From Neoceratodus forsteri (lineage: Eukaryota > Chordata > Ceratodontiformes > Ceratodontidae): a DNA stretch of 64,000 bases. A program made the translations under genes and the position numbers. A model generated the notes under the pieces. That model saw only the letters and a list, made by a program, of their open reading frames with translations. It was not told the origin of the DNA and did not search any database. Location of the stretch: NCBI GenBank assembly GCA_016271365.2, contig CM028131.1, positions 281,726,001-281,790,000 of the forward strand. The letters are read 5' to 3'. This document shows positions 32,401 through 43,376 of this stretch, one piece after another. How positions within the stretch are numbered: the stretch's first letter is position 1; every line of letters begins with the position of its first letter.

Positions 32401-32439
32401 ACCCTAATGCCCTGGACGTTTCTTGGTATTATTACTCCC

Positions 32440-33520
32440 AAGTTTTCCACATGGGCTTTTTGTGACCCCACTGCATGAACAGTGACACTATCAGGTCGTT
32501 AGGCGAAAGGTGATTTTGCACAGCAACTGCACCATTTGGTGCCAAAGGTTTGGAAACGCATTTCGAACAGGATGTGAAAAGTGACAGGTGTACTGTTCAT
32601 TAGGAGGTGTAAAAAATGGCATTGTTGAAAATCTGGAGTGAAAATATAAAAGAACTGGTGAAGTCACGAATGTGCGTAGAAACTGTGCAATGTACACCCG
32701 TAATGTAATTAGTTTGAGGATTTTTTACAGCAGATTTTGGGATCTTCGCTCATGAACAGTATCGCTGTAATTTTCTTAATCTATCCCGAACACTAATTTC
32801 CCACAGCGACCGTGATATTCTGCACTGGAAGTGCGAAAACACATTTTGGCCAGGGTGTGAAAAATGACAGCTGTACTTGTTCATAAGTGAGGTGGGAAAA
32901 TGTCCGTGTTGAAAATCTGGACTGAAAATATTATAAATTTGTGAATTTACTAGGGTGTGTGGAAATTGCAATGCACACACGTAACACAGTCATTTTATGG
33001 ACTTTTGTCACCAGATTTTCAACATAGCCATTTTAATACCCCTGCTCATTAACAGCGTCACTGTGATTTTCTTATTGTGCCCCGAACATTGATTTTGCAA
33101 ACCGACCGCGCTAATGTGCGAAAACACATTTTGAGCGAGATGTGAAAAATGACAGTTGCACTGTTCATAAGGAGGTGTGGTAAAATGGCAATGTTGAAAA
33201 TGTGGAGTGAAAATATTACAAATTCTCAAAGTTACGAGCGTGTGTAGGAACTGCTCAACGCATGCTCATAAAACAGTCATTTTTGGGAATGTTTTCGCAA
33301 ATTTTCTTCATAGGGTTTTGGGGGCTACCTCATGAACTGTGACACTGTTGTTTCCTAAATGGGTCCGAAGGTGGTTCCAGCGCGGTGACCGCGAAATCAC
33401 CTTTGGGACCAAAATAAAAAATGACAGTGACTGAGTTCATGAGGTGGGGTCCAAGAACCCCATGTTGAAAATTTGTGAAAATTCTCAAAATGCCAAAGAT
33501 ATGCACCAAAGTTGAAAAAT
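32440..33520. repeat. Tandem array of palindromic units of about 285 bp
   Basis: The word GTTCAT recurs at 32595, 32879, 33163 and 33435 in the same context (spacing 284, 284, 272), each time followed about 35 bases later by GAAAATCTGGAGTGAAAAT or a close variant. Within a unit the halves are mirror images, e.g. TCATGAACAGTG on one side and a CACTGTTCATGA-like word on the other around a centre such as GCGACCGTG. About 3.8 units are present. Copy 2 carries about 2.75 units (40428-40960, 55972-56226). Confidence 0.8.
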
Positions 33521-33784
33521 AAACATCTGTGCCATTATACTGCTTACCAGCATATCTTCAGTTCAAGGTCGGCTTTGAAGAGTGCAGACGTATTCCCAGT
33601 CCACCAAAGATTGTGGCATCGGCCTCTGAAGGTAAGTAAGGGTGAGGTGGGAGTGTGGGGAGGTGGGGCATTCAGAGGGTGGGCGTGGTTGGGGAGGGAG
33701 GCAAGACAGTCAGCGAGGGACGTTTTTCTTACATGTGATGTGGTGTTTTTATTTTTTGAAAAACGACACGGGACTTTTGCCACC

Positions 33785-34030
33785 TGGGGTGGCCTCCCAG
33801 CGTGGCACCTGGAAGTTTGTTGGGGGCAGTGGAGCCGACTGGGATTGGGAGTCCCCGTCGGCCATACCGACTGTTGCCATGCTGGGGTGGGCTCCCAGTG
33901 TGGCACCTGGAAGTCTGTTGGGGGGGGCAGCCGGGCCGACGGGGGATTGGGCACCCCGTCGGCCTACAGTGTGTGGGGGAGGCGCATAAGCACGCTGGGG
34001 TGGTCTCCCAGCATGCTGGGTGTTTGTTGG
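33785..34030. repeat. GC-rich tandem units of about 100 bp
   Basis: The word CTGGGGTGG followed by CTCCCAG recurs at about 33785, 33882 and 33993, with GGCACCTGGAAGT and TGTTGGGGG following in the first two. Inverted equivalents (CTGGGAGCCCACCCCAGTG) occur at about 40078 in copy 2. A 236-codon frame crosses the array but is simply the translation of repeats. Confidence 0.65.
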
Positions 34031-34465
34031 GGGGCGCGGCTGTCTATGACAGCTGTTCCAATACTGATGCCGATGTGTAGGCACTTTGCATACTACCAGC
34101 GGCAGTATGCAAATTACCTACAACGCACCACCGCTGATTGTAGCGGTGTTTTTGCTTGGAACTGTACGCCACTGCATCTGAACTGCTGTCATAGACAGCT
34201 TGGACATTTATTGGTACGGTGAGACCTCGCCTGCGACAAGGAGCAGGGCATTGGAAGCGAGGTGGCACACCTACGAAACTTCTTATGGTGGCACTATGTA
34301 TCTTGCACGTGCGTGCAAGCAAACATAAAAATACATGAGAGAAGAAGAAGATTGAAGAGGAAATGAAAGGGCAAATCAAAGAACTGTCACTTATCACATC
34401 CGTAAAGAGGTCAGAGTTGTTCAATATTATGTCATTGCAGACAATAAGGTTTTCATAGATATTAA

Positions 34466-34997
34466 AGGGACAATTTCAACTTGTTTTGCATCATATTATT
34501 TCTAGTTAAAACCCCTTATTTTATGATGGATACTTTTTCTAAAATTCATTGATGTTTCTGTTTGTTTTGTCTGTCTCCTTGTTTAGTAGAGCTGAAATGC
34601 ATGCTAATGTATCTTTATAAACAACTTTGTTTTGTTTCAAATCCTGAATCTGTTCTTATTGAATACTTCCTGAATTTTAGAAGCATCCCAAACAGTGCAG
34701 TCACTCATGAGGCAGTAGCCTCCTAAACTCCCACTGCATTGTGAGTGGCTAGACAGACTCTGTTGGGGGTATTCCCAAGTCCAGGAAAGATGCAGTAGGG
34801 GTTGATCAAGGAACAAACCTGTTTTTGTGTGGTAACACCAGTATGGTGGGCAGTCAGTTTTTCACTTTTTAAAGGAAAAAAAGAATCTGAATCAAACTGC
34901 CAGCTATATTAGCAATCTTTACGGAATATTAAGAATCATAAAATGTTTTTTTTAAACAAGGGACACTTTGAGGCCTGAGGGGGTTGATAGTTTCCCT
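34466..34997. mobile_element. 532-bp TTAA-flanked non-autonomous element
   Basis: Ends AGGGACAATTTCAAC and, in reverse complement, AGGGAAACTATCAAC match at 12 of 15 positions. TTAA lies directly outside at 34462-34465 and 34998-35001. The interior is AT-rich without an open frame. The termini differ from the AGAGC elements at 27217 and 30066, so it is a separate family with the same target preference. Confidence 0.6.
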
Positions 34998-35002
34998 TTA
35001 AG

Positions 35003-35155
35003 CTACATTGTTTATTTGAGTGGTATGTGTCATAGGGCCAATGATTCTCCTTTTCAAAAAGGCCAGTTCCATTTGGCAAAATCTTAAGTATCATTTTTTT
35101 CCACAAAATTGAGGCCAAATCAGCATGTTTTGTAGAAAAGTAGTTTCAAATGGGG
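35003..35155 (+). repeat. Dispersed repeat, copy 2 (partner at 31722)
   Basis: This is a diverged copy of 31722-31880 in the same orientation, containing TTGTTTATTTGAGTGGTATG and TTGAGGCCAAATCAG. No coding capacity is seen. Confidence 0.6.
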
Positions 35156-36384
35156 GATCGTACAACATTGTGGTATAAAGTGGGTTGTTAGCATGATAAA
35201 GTGGTACAGATAGTTTTGTTGAATTTCACTCTCCAGGTGCTTGTTTAAATGGGCAACCCCCTCGTGCTTAATGTTTAAGGTCACATTAGTAATTAAGTAA
35301 CGCTCCTTACTTCGCCATGGTATAATGTTTAACTTTATCAGTCTGAGTTCAAGTCATCCTCAATTCTGACACATGTACAGTAGTTTGGTTAGGCGCTCAG
35401 GAGATACAGTTAGCCTGATTGTATGCTAGTTACTGCTTCAACACACACTAGTTGCTTGTCCCATAGTACTGACGGGGCTAAAATATGTCATGTGACTTTG
35501 GTAGCATTCTTTGGTATCATCAGATTTGAATGTAGTTTTAACTTCTAATTGGGCCCTGTTTGAGCCATCAGTTTCTTGTGATATAAAATGTTTTCTTGGA
35601 AAGTTTTCTTTTTTTTTGTAATTGCCTCTATAGTCGGAAGAACTGTCTAATTGCAAGCCCTTTGCTTACATTCAGACTGACAGTTTTCTTAAGGACATGG
35701 TAATCCTAAATTTGTGGCAAAAGTAGAATTGGAGTTCTACATGAACACGTTCATTTTTCTGCCTTCTTTGTTTTGTTTTTTCCCTAGACCATACTCCCAT
35801 TCAGGGTAAGCTCACATCCATATAGTACACTAGATCTGTGACTTGAGTTGGGGATATTTGTGTCAGTAGGACTATGTATCGGAGGCGATACCCAGATGCT
35901 TTTCTGTCATTTGCTGCTGGGTTATACATGCTGTCCTACTAGAGGCCAGTGTATTCCACAGCTATCCAGAAAGGTGGTGCACACACTAAGGCTCCTGAGA
36001 TGAAGGAAAATTCACAGTCACAGTTGTAGGTAAATTCAAGTAAATCCTTTACTTAATTTCTTTTCATGCTGCATACACTTCAAATGGAATTAAAGAATCT
36101 GTCAATATGTGCCCTGTTTCTGTTCCTATGTGACACATTCTGCTACTCAAACTTTACTAAGTAGCACACACGCTTGATTTTGAAAACTGGTTGATTCTCA
36201 AGGTTCTCACAGGCTGGAACGTCACCCCTCGTGACGGCTGTGTTCAGCAATGAAATAGCACCAAAGGTAATTCCAAGAAAAACTCGGCGAACTATAGCTC
36301 CCAGTCAGTGCTGCACTCCCAGAGGTGGCTATGACATCATACTAGGACCCCTGGTTCAAGAGGGGGTGGGACAGGATCAAAGGG
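35156..36384. other. Stretch without recognisable gene
   Basis: The stretch is AT-rich, with only short frames and nothing that recurs elsewhere in the window. A pyrimidine tract ending TTTTTTCCCTAG at about 35777-35788 looks like a splice acceptor, but no supporting open frame follows. Confidence 0.4.
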
Positions 36385-36552
36385 AGGGTTCAAACCAGTA
36401 GTAGACAGGGGGGGTGAATGGAACAGGAGGAAACACAGTGTAGGGGGGGAGGCAAGGGGGGACAGCTGTAGTCTAACTGACTGAAGTGCTGCACATTCGA
36501 GCAGACCAGACAGACCTTAAGGCCTGTATCTGCTGGCAATTTTGTATGGTTT
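36385..36552 (+). mobile_element. LINE 3' end remnant, sense (CR1-like)
   Basis: The segment ends GAGCAGACCAGACAGACC, AAGGCCTGTATCTGCTGGCA, ATTTTGTATG. This order corresponds to the 3' UTR end of the CR1 copies here (GGCAGACTGGATGGGCC, CTTACCTGCTGTCAACTT at 29480-29520). The G-rich part before it fits the variable 3' UTR. No RT codons were found. Confidence 0.5.
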
Positions 36553-37150
36553 CACTCATTACGATTCAGTTAACTTAAAATGTTCAGTCTTAGTATGTTG
36601 GCCACATGGGCAAGCAGCATAGCTAGGAACTCTCCTGCCTTCAAGATTTTCTATAAAACCTTCGTTGTTTTTTCCCATGGAAGTAACTCTCGGCAAGGAA
36701 TCTGTTGATCTTGCTGACCACATTTCTAAATATAAACGCTGCCTGTTTATTTGCTTAATTGGCGTCTGCTTTAACCTCCAATTCCTGGCAGAGGCCGAGT
36801 GTTTTGCCATTTCTGCCAGAATTCTGCCCAGAAGTCTTCAGAGTCTAAGTGGAAGTGCTAAAGGTCTTGCTTTATTGGCTGCATTTATTCTGTTGCCTAG
36901 GTAAGCTTTTTTATTTTTGCTAATTTTCTTTCAGGACAGTTCCCCCCCAAACCCTTTGCTTTAATCTGCTTGGGTTTTGTTCTTCAGCTTAGGTTTGTTC
37001 AGGTTGGATTCCTTTCCATTCTTAGAGTTTTGGGTACCTTTCTGTTTCTTTGATGTTTTTGTAATTGAATTTTTTGACTTTTCTTTTCTGATTGCTGCCG
37101 CTATGGTTCTGAAACAACTGCGGCACTGTTTACCACTTTGCGTCATTTTG
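36553..37150. other. Unassigned; one 80-codon open frame ending at a donor-like site
   Basis: A frame at 36665-36904 (with ECFAISARILPRSLQSLSGS) runs into GCCTAG/GTAAGC at about 36894-36905, a donor-like sequence. A pyrimidine tract precedes it (36667-36680). The peptide matches nothing I know. It may be an exon, a decayed gag-like piece or chance. A second frame on the other strand covers the same DNA. Confidence 0.25.
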
Positions 37151-37500
37151 CTAGCTTCTTTTTAGCCCACCTCACCAATATGGGTACCCAGCACTTATTA
37201 ATTTATCTACACCTCTCCCGGTCCTCACCATTCTACCTTCTCTCCTTCCTCACATATTCTCCCCTCTCACATACTCTCCCCTCTTCCCCTCCCCATCTTT
37301 CTGTCATGATTTACAACTGATGCTACCTAAGTTAGTTCTGTATGTATAGGCCTATATTATCCCTCACATGTACAATGCGTTGTTTTTTGCCCATTATATC
37401 TGCGATTGTATATGTTTGTTGTCCAGGACCACTTTGAAAATGAGCTTGCTCAATGGTGTTTACACCTGGTTAAATAAAGTTTGACTGATTGATTGGTAAA
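37151..37500 (+). mobile_element. Possible LINE 3' UTR with short-repeat tail
   Basis: The stretch ends GGTTAAATAAAGTTTGACTG, ATTGATTGGT, an AATAAA-type signal followed by short GATT repeats. This is how several vertebrate LINE families end. No upstream RT frame is visible, so the family cannot be named. Confidence 0.35.
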
Positions 37501-37735
37501 AATTGCCACTACTGCACAAACCTTTTGATGCAAGTATGGAAGATCTGATGTTAGTGCAAAGAAATTGCTGCAGATACAGAGAAATTGACAGTTTGGCAAA
37601 ATATGAGGCAATTGCACAAAAAATTGGTGCAAGTATGCAAAAATTCAAGCAAGTGCGCAAGAATTAATGCATGCACACACACAGGTATTGACATAAGAGT
37701 GCAAGAAAATTGACGCAGGTATCTAAAGCTTCTGG
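37501..37735. repeat. Degenerate minisatellite, unit about 20-24 bp
   Basis: The word AAATTG or AATTG followed by TGCAAGTATGCAA-like sequence recurs at about 37565, 37583, 37611, 37623, 37643, 37663, 37687 and 37709. Units differ considerably. It follows the LINE-like tail at 37500 directly and may have grown from it. Confidence 0.45.
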
Positions 37736-37892
37736 TGCAGGCTTCACTTTTTGTAGTTTTTTGAGGTAGCAAAAGAAAGAAGGCAGCATGAAGGTTAATA
37801 GTCCCTGTTGCATTACTAACAAATATAAACATGTCTTAAGACCTCAAGACAGTCTCTGTATGGGTGTCCTATTCATTCTGTACTAACTTGCT

Positions 37893-38105
37893 GGCAGTAT
37901 AGCCTAGAGGTTAGAGTAATGAGCTGTGAATGAGCTTGATACATCCAGCAGACCCGGGCTTGACTCCCACAACCTCCCCTCGCATACTGTGTGACTCTGA
38001 GCAAGTCACTTAACCACCCCAGTGCTCTCGGGTCACCCCTATAAACAGGCACTTGTGCCTAATGGGCCTTACCCGGTTACCAAAAGAATAGAATAAAATA
38101 AAAAC
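37893..38105 (+). mobile_element. tRNA-derived SINE with MIR/CORE-like body
   Basis: The head begins GGCAGTATAGCCTAGAGGTT, with the A box TAGCCTAGAGGTTAG (about 37900) and the B box GGGCTTGACTCCC (about 37956). The spacing suits a Pol III internal promoter. The body has TGACTCTGAGCAAGTCACTT, a word typical of MIR/CORE-type SINEs, and the tail is AGAATAGAATAAAATAAAA (about 38083-38103). Target duplications were not identified. The family name is not assigned. Confidence 0.7.
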
Positions 38106-38596
38106 ATGACTTTGACCAATGCTAATTTCTTGAAATCAGTCCCCAAACTGCTGCTGGCCCTGGTGAAGGTAAATCTGAGTTTATGTTTGGCAGTGGTAAT
38201 AGAGTTACATAGATTCCGCTATTCAACAAGGTCGAGGAAGACCTAACAAGTGGGGTACAGAAGAGCATTTCTTATCTTACACCTGATTTGCAGCAGATCA
38301 CTCACCCGGGGTTGGGGGGGGGTGCGGGACAGGCATGTTCGGATGTATCGGGACATCTGTCAAAAAAACCTGGGCAGAGTGGATGGTCTTTCAAATCTGA
38401 ATGTATTCCCATACTGGTCTGGGCAAAGGACCCCCTCCCCACCCTACATCCTTAAAGGCTTCCAATGCATCACTGTATCTACTGACCCTCAGAATCAAGA
38501 GGATTCTAGAGAGAATGAAGAGGAAGGTGAATAGGTAGAGGAGAATCAGTCTTCCTCAGTTCCCTATTTGATTCAAAGTTTTTTTCCTTCCTGGCT

Positions 38597-38869
38597 GTGG
38601 AGACCTGTAAGATTCTAACGCTACCAGAGACACCAGCTGCTGCAAATCTGTATGTTATGCTGTCTTGTCCTCCAAAGGTAGGCACGCCTACATTCTTCCC
38701 TGAATTTGAACATTTTGCTTGGATAATTAAAGATGAATGGGAAAATGTGAACAAGATTAAGCAGCTTTCTAAGTCACAGGTGAAACACTTCCTGTTCCAT
38801 GTTACAGCGGTCACAACAAAATGGGGAGCTCCTGTTACAGATGCAGCAATCTCTCCAGTAGTTAAATAG
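38597..38869 (+). pseudogene. Possible fossil DIRS-like gag fragment
   Basis: An open frame of 90 codons contains FFPEFEHFAWIIKDEWENVN and later TKWGAPVTDAAISPVVK. The pattern of a D/E-W segment followed 30-40 residues later by a W-x-P-V-D-A-A-[IV]-S segment resembles gag-like proteins of vertebrate DIRS elements. It does not align with the gags of the DIRS copies in this window. It could also be an exon of a host gene. Neither reading is secure. Confidence 0.35.
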
Positions 38870-38924
38870 CTAGTCACCTAAAAAACACGAAGGAGCAGAA
38901 AAGGCAAAGCCCAACTGTAGCTCC

Positions 38925-39410
38925 TTTAGAACAGGTCATAGTATTTTATATTTCCATTATTATTGATATATTTGTCTAAGTTCCTTTTAAAGATCTCTTT
39001 ATTTTCACTTATAATTGTCCTGGGAGTTTGTTCCATAAGTTTGCTGCCCCGATTCCTTTTCCTTTTTTGAGTTCTGAATCGGTTGATTTTAAACTTGTAA
39101 AGGATGCCCCCTTATTTCTAGGTCTATATTTTTATAGTAGATTTCTAACTCTGTCATGAGATTTGGGTCATTCATGATGTTATAACAGTAAAGCATGTCC
39201 CCTTTTTGCCTTCTTGTTTCTACACTATGTAAGCCTAGACTTTGTACTCTAGAAGTGTACGGTATGTCTCTGAGGTGTCTGATAGATTTAGTAAATCTAT
39301 GTTGAACCCTTTCTTATCTACCCGTTTCTTTCTTTGTGTATGGACTCTAAATCTGGCTTCTGTAGTCTGGCTGAGGTCTGATGTAGGATAAATACAAAGG
39401 CATCAGTACT
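38925..39410 (-). mobile_element. CR1-like LINE, antisense, C-terminal portion (left half of split copy)
   Basis: Minus-strand codons read KVLMPLYLSYIRPQPDY at about 39405-39350, then VQHRFTKSIRHLRDI and LGLHSVETRRQKGDMLYCY. This is the CR1/L2-type ORF2 C-terminal block, diverged from the other CR1 copies. The part that should precede it (AVAKANRTMGAIKRKRTS) is found at 56691-56740, on the far side of R285 copy 2. The two segments are therefore halves of one element. Confidence 0.65.
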
Positions 39411-39843
39411 TTCAGGGCCCTGCTTTTTATGTTGGCTTGCACGCACTCGCAAGCAGCATCTTGTGGTTGTAGCACATTTCAGAGGTGTGTCAGTGTTGTG
39501 GTGAATGCAGGGGACGCTTTAGTGGGTGCGTCCCTCAGCCAGTGAGCATGCTGGCAATGACAGCAGCTTCAAAGAGAGAGCCAAGGAGTTGAAATAAATC
39601 TGCCGTTGCAGTCATGGACAGTTTCATCATTGCAGCGTCAGCCCCCCCGCCCCGCAACCTCGTTGAGCACTCTGTTCCTGGGCCTTGCTCTACAAGAGCA
39701 ACTTGTTTGTTTACTGTGCCTTTCCTGGTGAAACATTTCAATAAATAAATCAGCCCCTGTGTGCCTTTCCTCATTGGCGGCTCCTGCCATACACTCTCCA
39801 GAAAGCTGACATCGGGGTGCCCAATCCCAAATCGGCATATATC

Positions 39844-39891
<48 letters not shown>

Positions 39892-40960
39892 CATACATAT
39901 ATTGTGGCACACTGGGAACCCACACCAGTGTGCCCAGAAAATGGTTTTATAAATTCTTTTTCCGACACCGGATGCCACTCCCAGTGTCGGATGCCCCCAT
40001 CCCCAAAGCTCACTGTCTTTGCTGACGGGGTGCCTAATCCCCGCCGGCATCATTCCCCCACAAACTCATATGAGACACTGGGAGCCCACCCCAGTGTGCT
40101 CCAAAGTTTTTTGTTATTTGTTTGAACCTGTAAATTAAGAAAACCGTCTCCCGGCATTTTTAAATCTGCAAAAAGAAAATGGTTCCTCAGTAGTCTCCCA
40201 CTGCCCCTCCCCATCCTCTCACTGAGGCACCCACCTCCCTGTACCCCCGTTACCCCATACTTAACTCTGGAGGTCAAGAAGCAGCAATTTTCTGTGGAGT
40301 GGGACATGTCGCCGCTCTTCAGAGCCGACCGGCAAACTGAAGAATCGAAGGTAAGCGCGTATAATGGCTGTCAATGGGAGTTTCAACTTACGTTGCTATC
40401 TTAGTCATTTTTAGGAATTTTGGCCCAAAATTTTCAACATGCGGTGCTTGGGACCCCATCTTGTGAACATCTCAATGTCATTTCGTTACTCAGTCCCAAA
40501 AGGTGATTTCGCGATCGCTGTGCGGAATCATCTTTTGGGACGGATTAATGAAATGACAGTGCCACTGTTCATGAGGTGTGGTCCCAAAGAGCCCATGTTG
40601 CAAATTTGGGGAAAAATTTCCCAAAAATGACTGCATTACGCGCATGCGTTGCACAGTTTCTACGCACGCTGGTAACTTTGCCAGTTTTTAATATTTTCAC
40701 TCCAAATGCTCAATATTGCCATTTTTTCACACCTCCTTATGAACAGTACAGCTGTCATTGTTCACATCCTGCCTGAAACATGTTTTCACACCTGTTGCGC
40801 AGAATGGAGCAGTCGCTGTTGGAAATCAACTTTCCGGACAGATTAACAAAATCACAGTGCCACTGTTCATGAGGGGAGGTCACAAAATGCCAATGTTGAA
40901 ACTTAGGTGAAAAAATTCCAACAATTAATTGCATTATGGGCGTGTATTGCGCAGCTTCTG
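39411..40960 (-). mobile_element. R285 element, copy 2, left part
   Basis: This is the inverted counterpart of copy 1. It begins TTTTTATGTTGGCTTGCACG (the end of copy 1 reversed). It contains the GC-rich block with CTGGGAGCCCACCCCAGTG (about 40078), the ACCTTCGATTCTTCAGTTTG-type segment reversed (about 40330-40350) and the first two palindromic units (40428-40960). It is cut at 40960 by CR1-delta and resumes at 55972. A (CA)n run lies at 39845-39884. Confidence 0.7.
39845..39884. repeat. (CA)n microsatellite
   Basis: About 20 CA repeats are followed by TATATACATACATATAT. It lies inside R285 copy 2 and is absent from the corresponding part of copy 1. Confidence 0.95.
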
Positions 40961-41935
40961 GTGGACATAGCTGAAGTAACAGAGACTTGGGCAACATCAC
41001 ACCATGACTGGGACCTTGCGATTCCTGGATATAAACTATACAGGAGGGACAGGATAGTCAGGAAGGGGGAGGGCTGGCAGTTTATAACAGGAAGGGAATA
41101 ACTTGCATGAGGGAGGAGTTGGAGGAAGGGGAGGTGGAGGCATTGTGGGTTCAATTAAGGTCCAATAGAGGGAGAACGGTGAGGTTGTGGGTGGTTTACA
41201 GACCACCCAGTCAGGAAGAGGAGAGGGACAGGGAATTGAGCTCACAAATATTGGAAGCTGTGGGGAACGAGAGGTGGTAATTGTGGGGATTTCAACCTGC
41301 CCAAGGTGGACTGGAGCATAGCATCCACAACATGTGCTAGGAGTCAGGCGATCCTGGAAGGAATGCAGAGTGGGTTGATGGCTCAGGTGTCACTGAACCA
41401 ACAAGAGCTGAGGCAATTTTGGATCTATTGCTCACAAATGGGGAGCATGTACATAGGAAATTATGGTCAGGAGCCACTGGGTGGAAGTGCCCATTGCACA
41501 GTGTGGTTCCAGTTGGATATGGGCAGGAAAGCATCCTGACTAAGACCAAAATCTTGAATTTCAGGAGGGCAAGATTTCAAGAAATGGGCAAATGCTAAGG
41601 AGCCATCTGGCGAGCATCAAAGCAGATATGGGGTGGACCAAAGGTGGTCCATCATTAAGGAAGGAATACGGGTTGCCGCAGATGAGCGCTGTAGGCTCAG
41701 GGGAGATCACAAGGGCCAAAGCATCCAGCTGGTTCAATTCTGGGGTTACCCAGGCAGTAAGGGAAAAGAGGTTGGCCTATAGAAAATTCAGGAAGACTAA
41801 AAGAGAGGTGGATAGGGAAAATTACCTAAGGAGTGCTAGTAAGGCAAGTAAGGAAGTCTGGCGAGCAAAGGCACAGAAGGAGCTGCAGATAGCTGAAGGG
41901 ATTAAGAAGGGGAGAAGACTTTCTTCAAACAACAT
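40961..41935 (+). mobile_element. CR1-delta, sense, 5' portion (endonuclease to RT entry)
   Basis: This CR1 copy is truncated at its 5' end within the endonuclease. Frames read EVTETWATSHHDWDLAIPGY (about 40970-41035, catalytic ETW intact), a GDFNLPKVDWS segment at about 41287-41320, and later KRLAYRKFRKTKREVDRENY (41770-41830), the linker before RT. It stops at 41935 at DIRS-1C and continues at 53312 with YISEKRNKKEGIVRL. Left and right ends of the complete copy (40961 and 55971) both abut a GCAGCTT-type word of R285. Confidence 0.8.
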
Positions 41936-42086
41936 GAAGTCTTGCTGTATTCTGACTATTGCAGTTAGGTCCTGCCTTTCAACTGCCCCGGAGAACAAAG
42001 AGTTAACTTTCCATGGCCAGCATGGAACGTTCAGTGCGAGCTCGGTTGAAGCCTCTGTCTGCTGTTGTTTAAACTCCAACTGTCAG
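41936..42086 (+). repeat. DIRS-1C left inverted terminal repeat
   Basis: It starts CAAACAACATGAAGTC, is complementary to 53122-53271 and carries the copy-specific word CTGACTATTGCAG (41952-41964). Copy A has CTGACAAACTGCAG at the same place. Confidence 0.85.
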
Positions 42087-43235
42087 ATTCTTTACTCCGC
42101 CTCACTGAACAGTCACTCCGCAGATTTCTCCTTTGCTCGGTTCAAAAAAGTCAGTTAAATTGTCGTTTTTTCGCTCTTGTTTCTACGAAATTTCTGCTAC
42201 TGAACCTGTCGGTTTAAGTCTCTGTCTGTGGTACCGTGAGTACTAGATAGGTTTTGCATTTAGTTTCTGTGTGGAAATTGTAAACATTGGATCGGTTCGG
42301 TTTGAACCGATCAGATTGGCTTTAAAAAAAGTTTGAATTTATTAGAGTGTGGTAACCGGTCCGTATCGGTTCTAAAAAAAAAAAAAACGGATTTAATTAC
42401 GTTTTTTTCCAAGACCCGTAACACGGTCAGGAACCAATAGGGGTGTCTTGCCTGGTGGAGTGCCGAAAAAAGGCTAAGTTTTGGATAGGATTGGCCATGT
42501 CTGAGAAACCCAAGAAAAAAACCCGGCCCACTGGGTTTCAGCACTGTAGTGTGTGTGGGGAAGCCTTTGCTAAGGCTGATCCCCACACCACCTGTGTTTA
42601 TTGTCTGGGGTTTGACCACCTCGATTCAGACTGCCAAATTTGTAAAAGTTTTCCCAAAGCGACTGAGGGAAAGGGAGGCTGAGAAGTCCGCTGACCCGGA
42701 TGGCCAGCCCGGTTCGGTTCCGACCGAACCAGAAGGAGTGCCCTCTGACCAGTGCGAAACTTCTTCGGGCAAAAGGAGAACTGATTCTGAGGAGTCGGTT
42801 CCGGTTAGAAGAAAGAGAAGGGAAAAATCATCCGGTTCGGATCCACAAATTCTTTCTCTGACCGCTGATGAAATAGCCAAAGCGATAAGGATAGTTCAGT
42901 CGCTAACTTCGGTTCCAGCCGAACCGGCACCATCTGTCAGGGGCTCGGTTCGGTCGGTTCCCCCGGTTCCAGATTATACGTTAGAAGAATTTTATGAACC
43001 GGAGGAGGAGAAGGGAGGGTATGAGGATAATGATGATGATGGTGATTATGAAAGTCTGGATGTGCCTATTGACCCGGACATCTCCCCAGACAGACCTTCA
43101 GGTGTTTCTCCTCCTAGGCTTTCTGAGTCCCCTTCCCACTTTATGTTTTACAAGAAAGTGGCTGAAACCCTCCAGCTTCCAATGGAAGAAACAGTAGAGG
43201 ATCAGGACATCCCAGAGTCCAGGAGATTGTCTATT

Positions 43236-43376
43236 CTAGGGACATGGATATGTTGTTCATCCACACTCATTGGCAGGTATCCTTGCCGCTTTAAATCTTG
43301 CCGGAAGGTCTTCAAGCTTGCTCCTCCCACCCACCCGGGTGGTATAACTCTCGGCTCCGCCCCATGACGCCAGATC
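43236..43376 (+). repeat. DIRS-2D left inverted terminal repeat
   Basis: It begins CTAGGGACATGGATATGTTG and is complementary to the right repeat (48800-48930). It carries the copy-specific CACTCATTGGCAGG (43263-43276), which fits the D ICR and right repeat but not copy E. Confidence 0.85.

Larger units (their letters stand above)
31933..34333 (+). mobile_element. R285 element, copy 1
   Basis: This 2.4-kb unit has an inverted partner at 39411-40960 plus 55972-56690. In order it contains an end beginning AACAAGCG (31933), a cluster of ACACCTCG motifs (32040-32400), palindromic tandem units of about 285 bp (32440-33520), a segment with GGTCGGCTTTGAAGAGTG (about 33575), a GC-rich part with units of about 100 bp (33785-34030), and an end reading GCAAGCAAACATAAAAA. 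The partner copy shows the same blocks in reverse order. ACATG occurs on both sides (31917-31921, 34333-34337) and may be a target duplication. I do not recognise the family. It encodes no protein with known motifs. Confidence 0.7.

Noticed and set aside
33512..34222. A 236-codon open frame rich in Trp, Gly and Arg
   Set aside because: It crosses the GC-rich tandem units of R285. The peptide repeats follow the DNA repeats and there is no domain motif.
35777..35810. A micro-exon after the acceptor-like tract TTTTTTCCCTAG
   Set aside because: Only about 20 bases separate it from a GTAAG word, and no open frame or partner exon supports it.
39845..39884. The CA repeat as a functional element
   Set aside because: It is an ordinary dinucleotide microsatellite.
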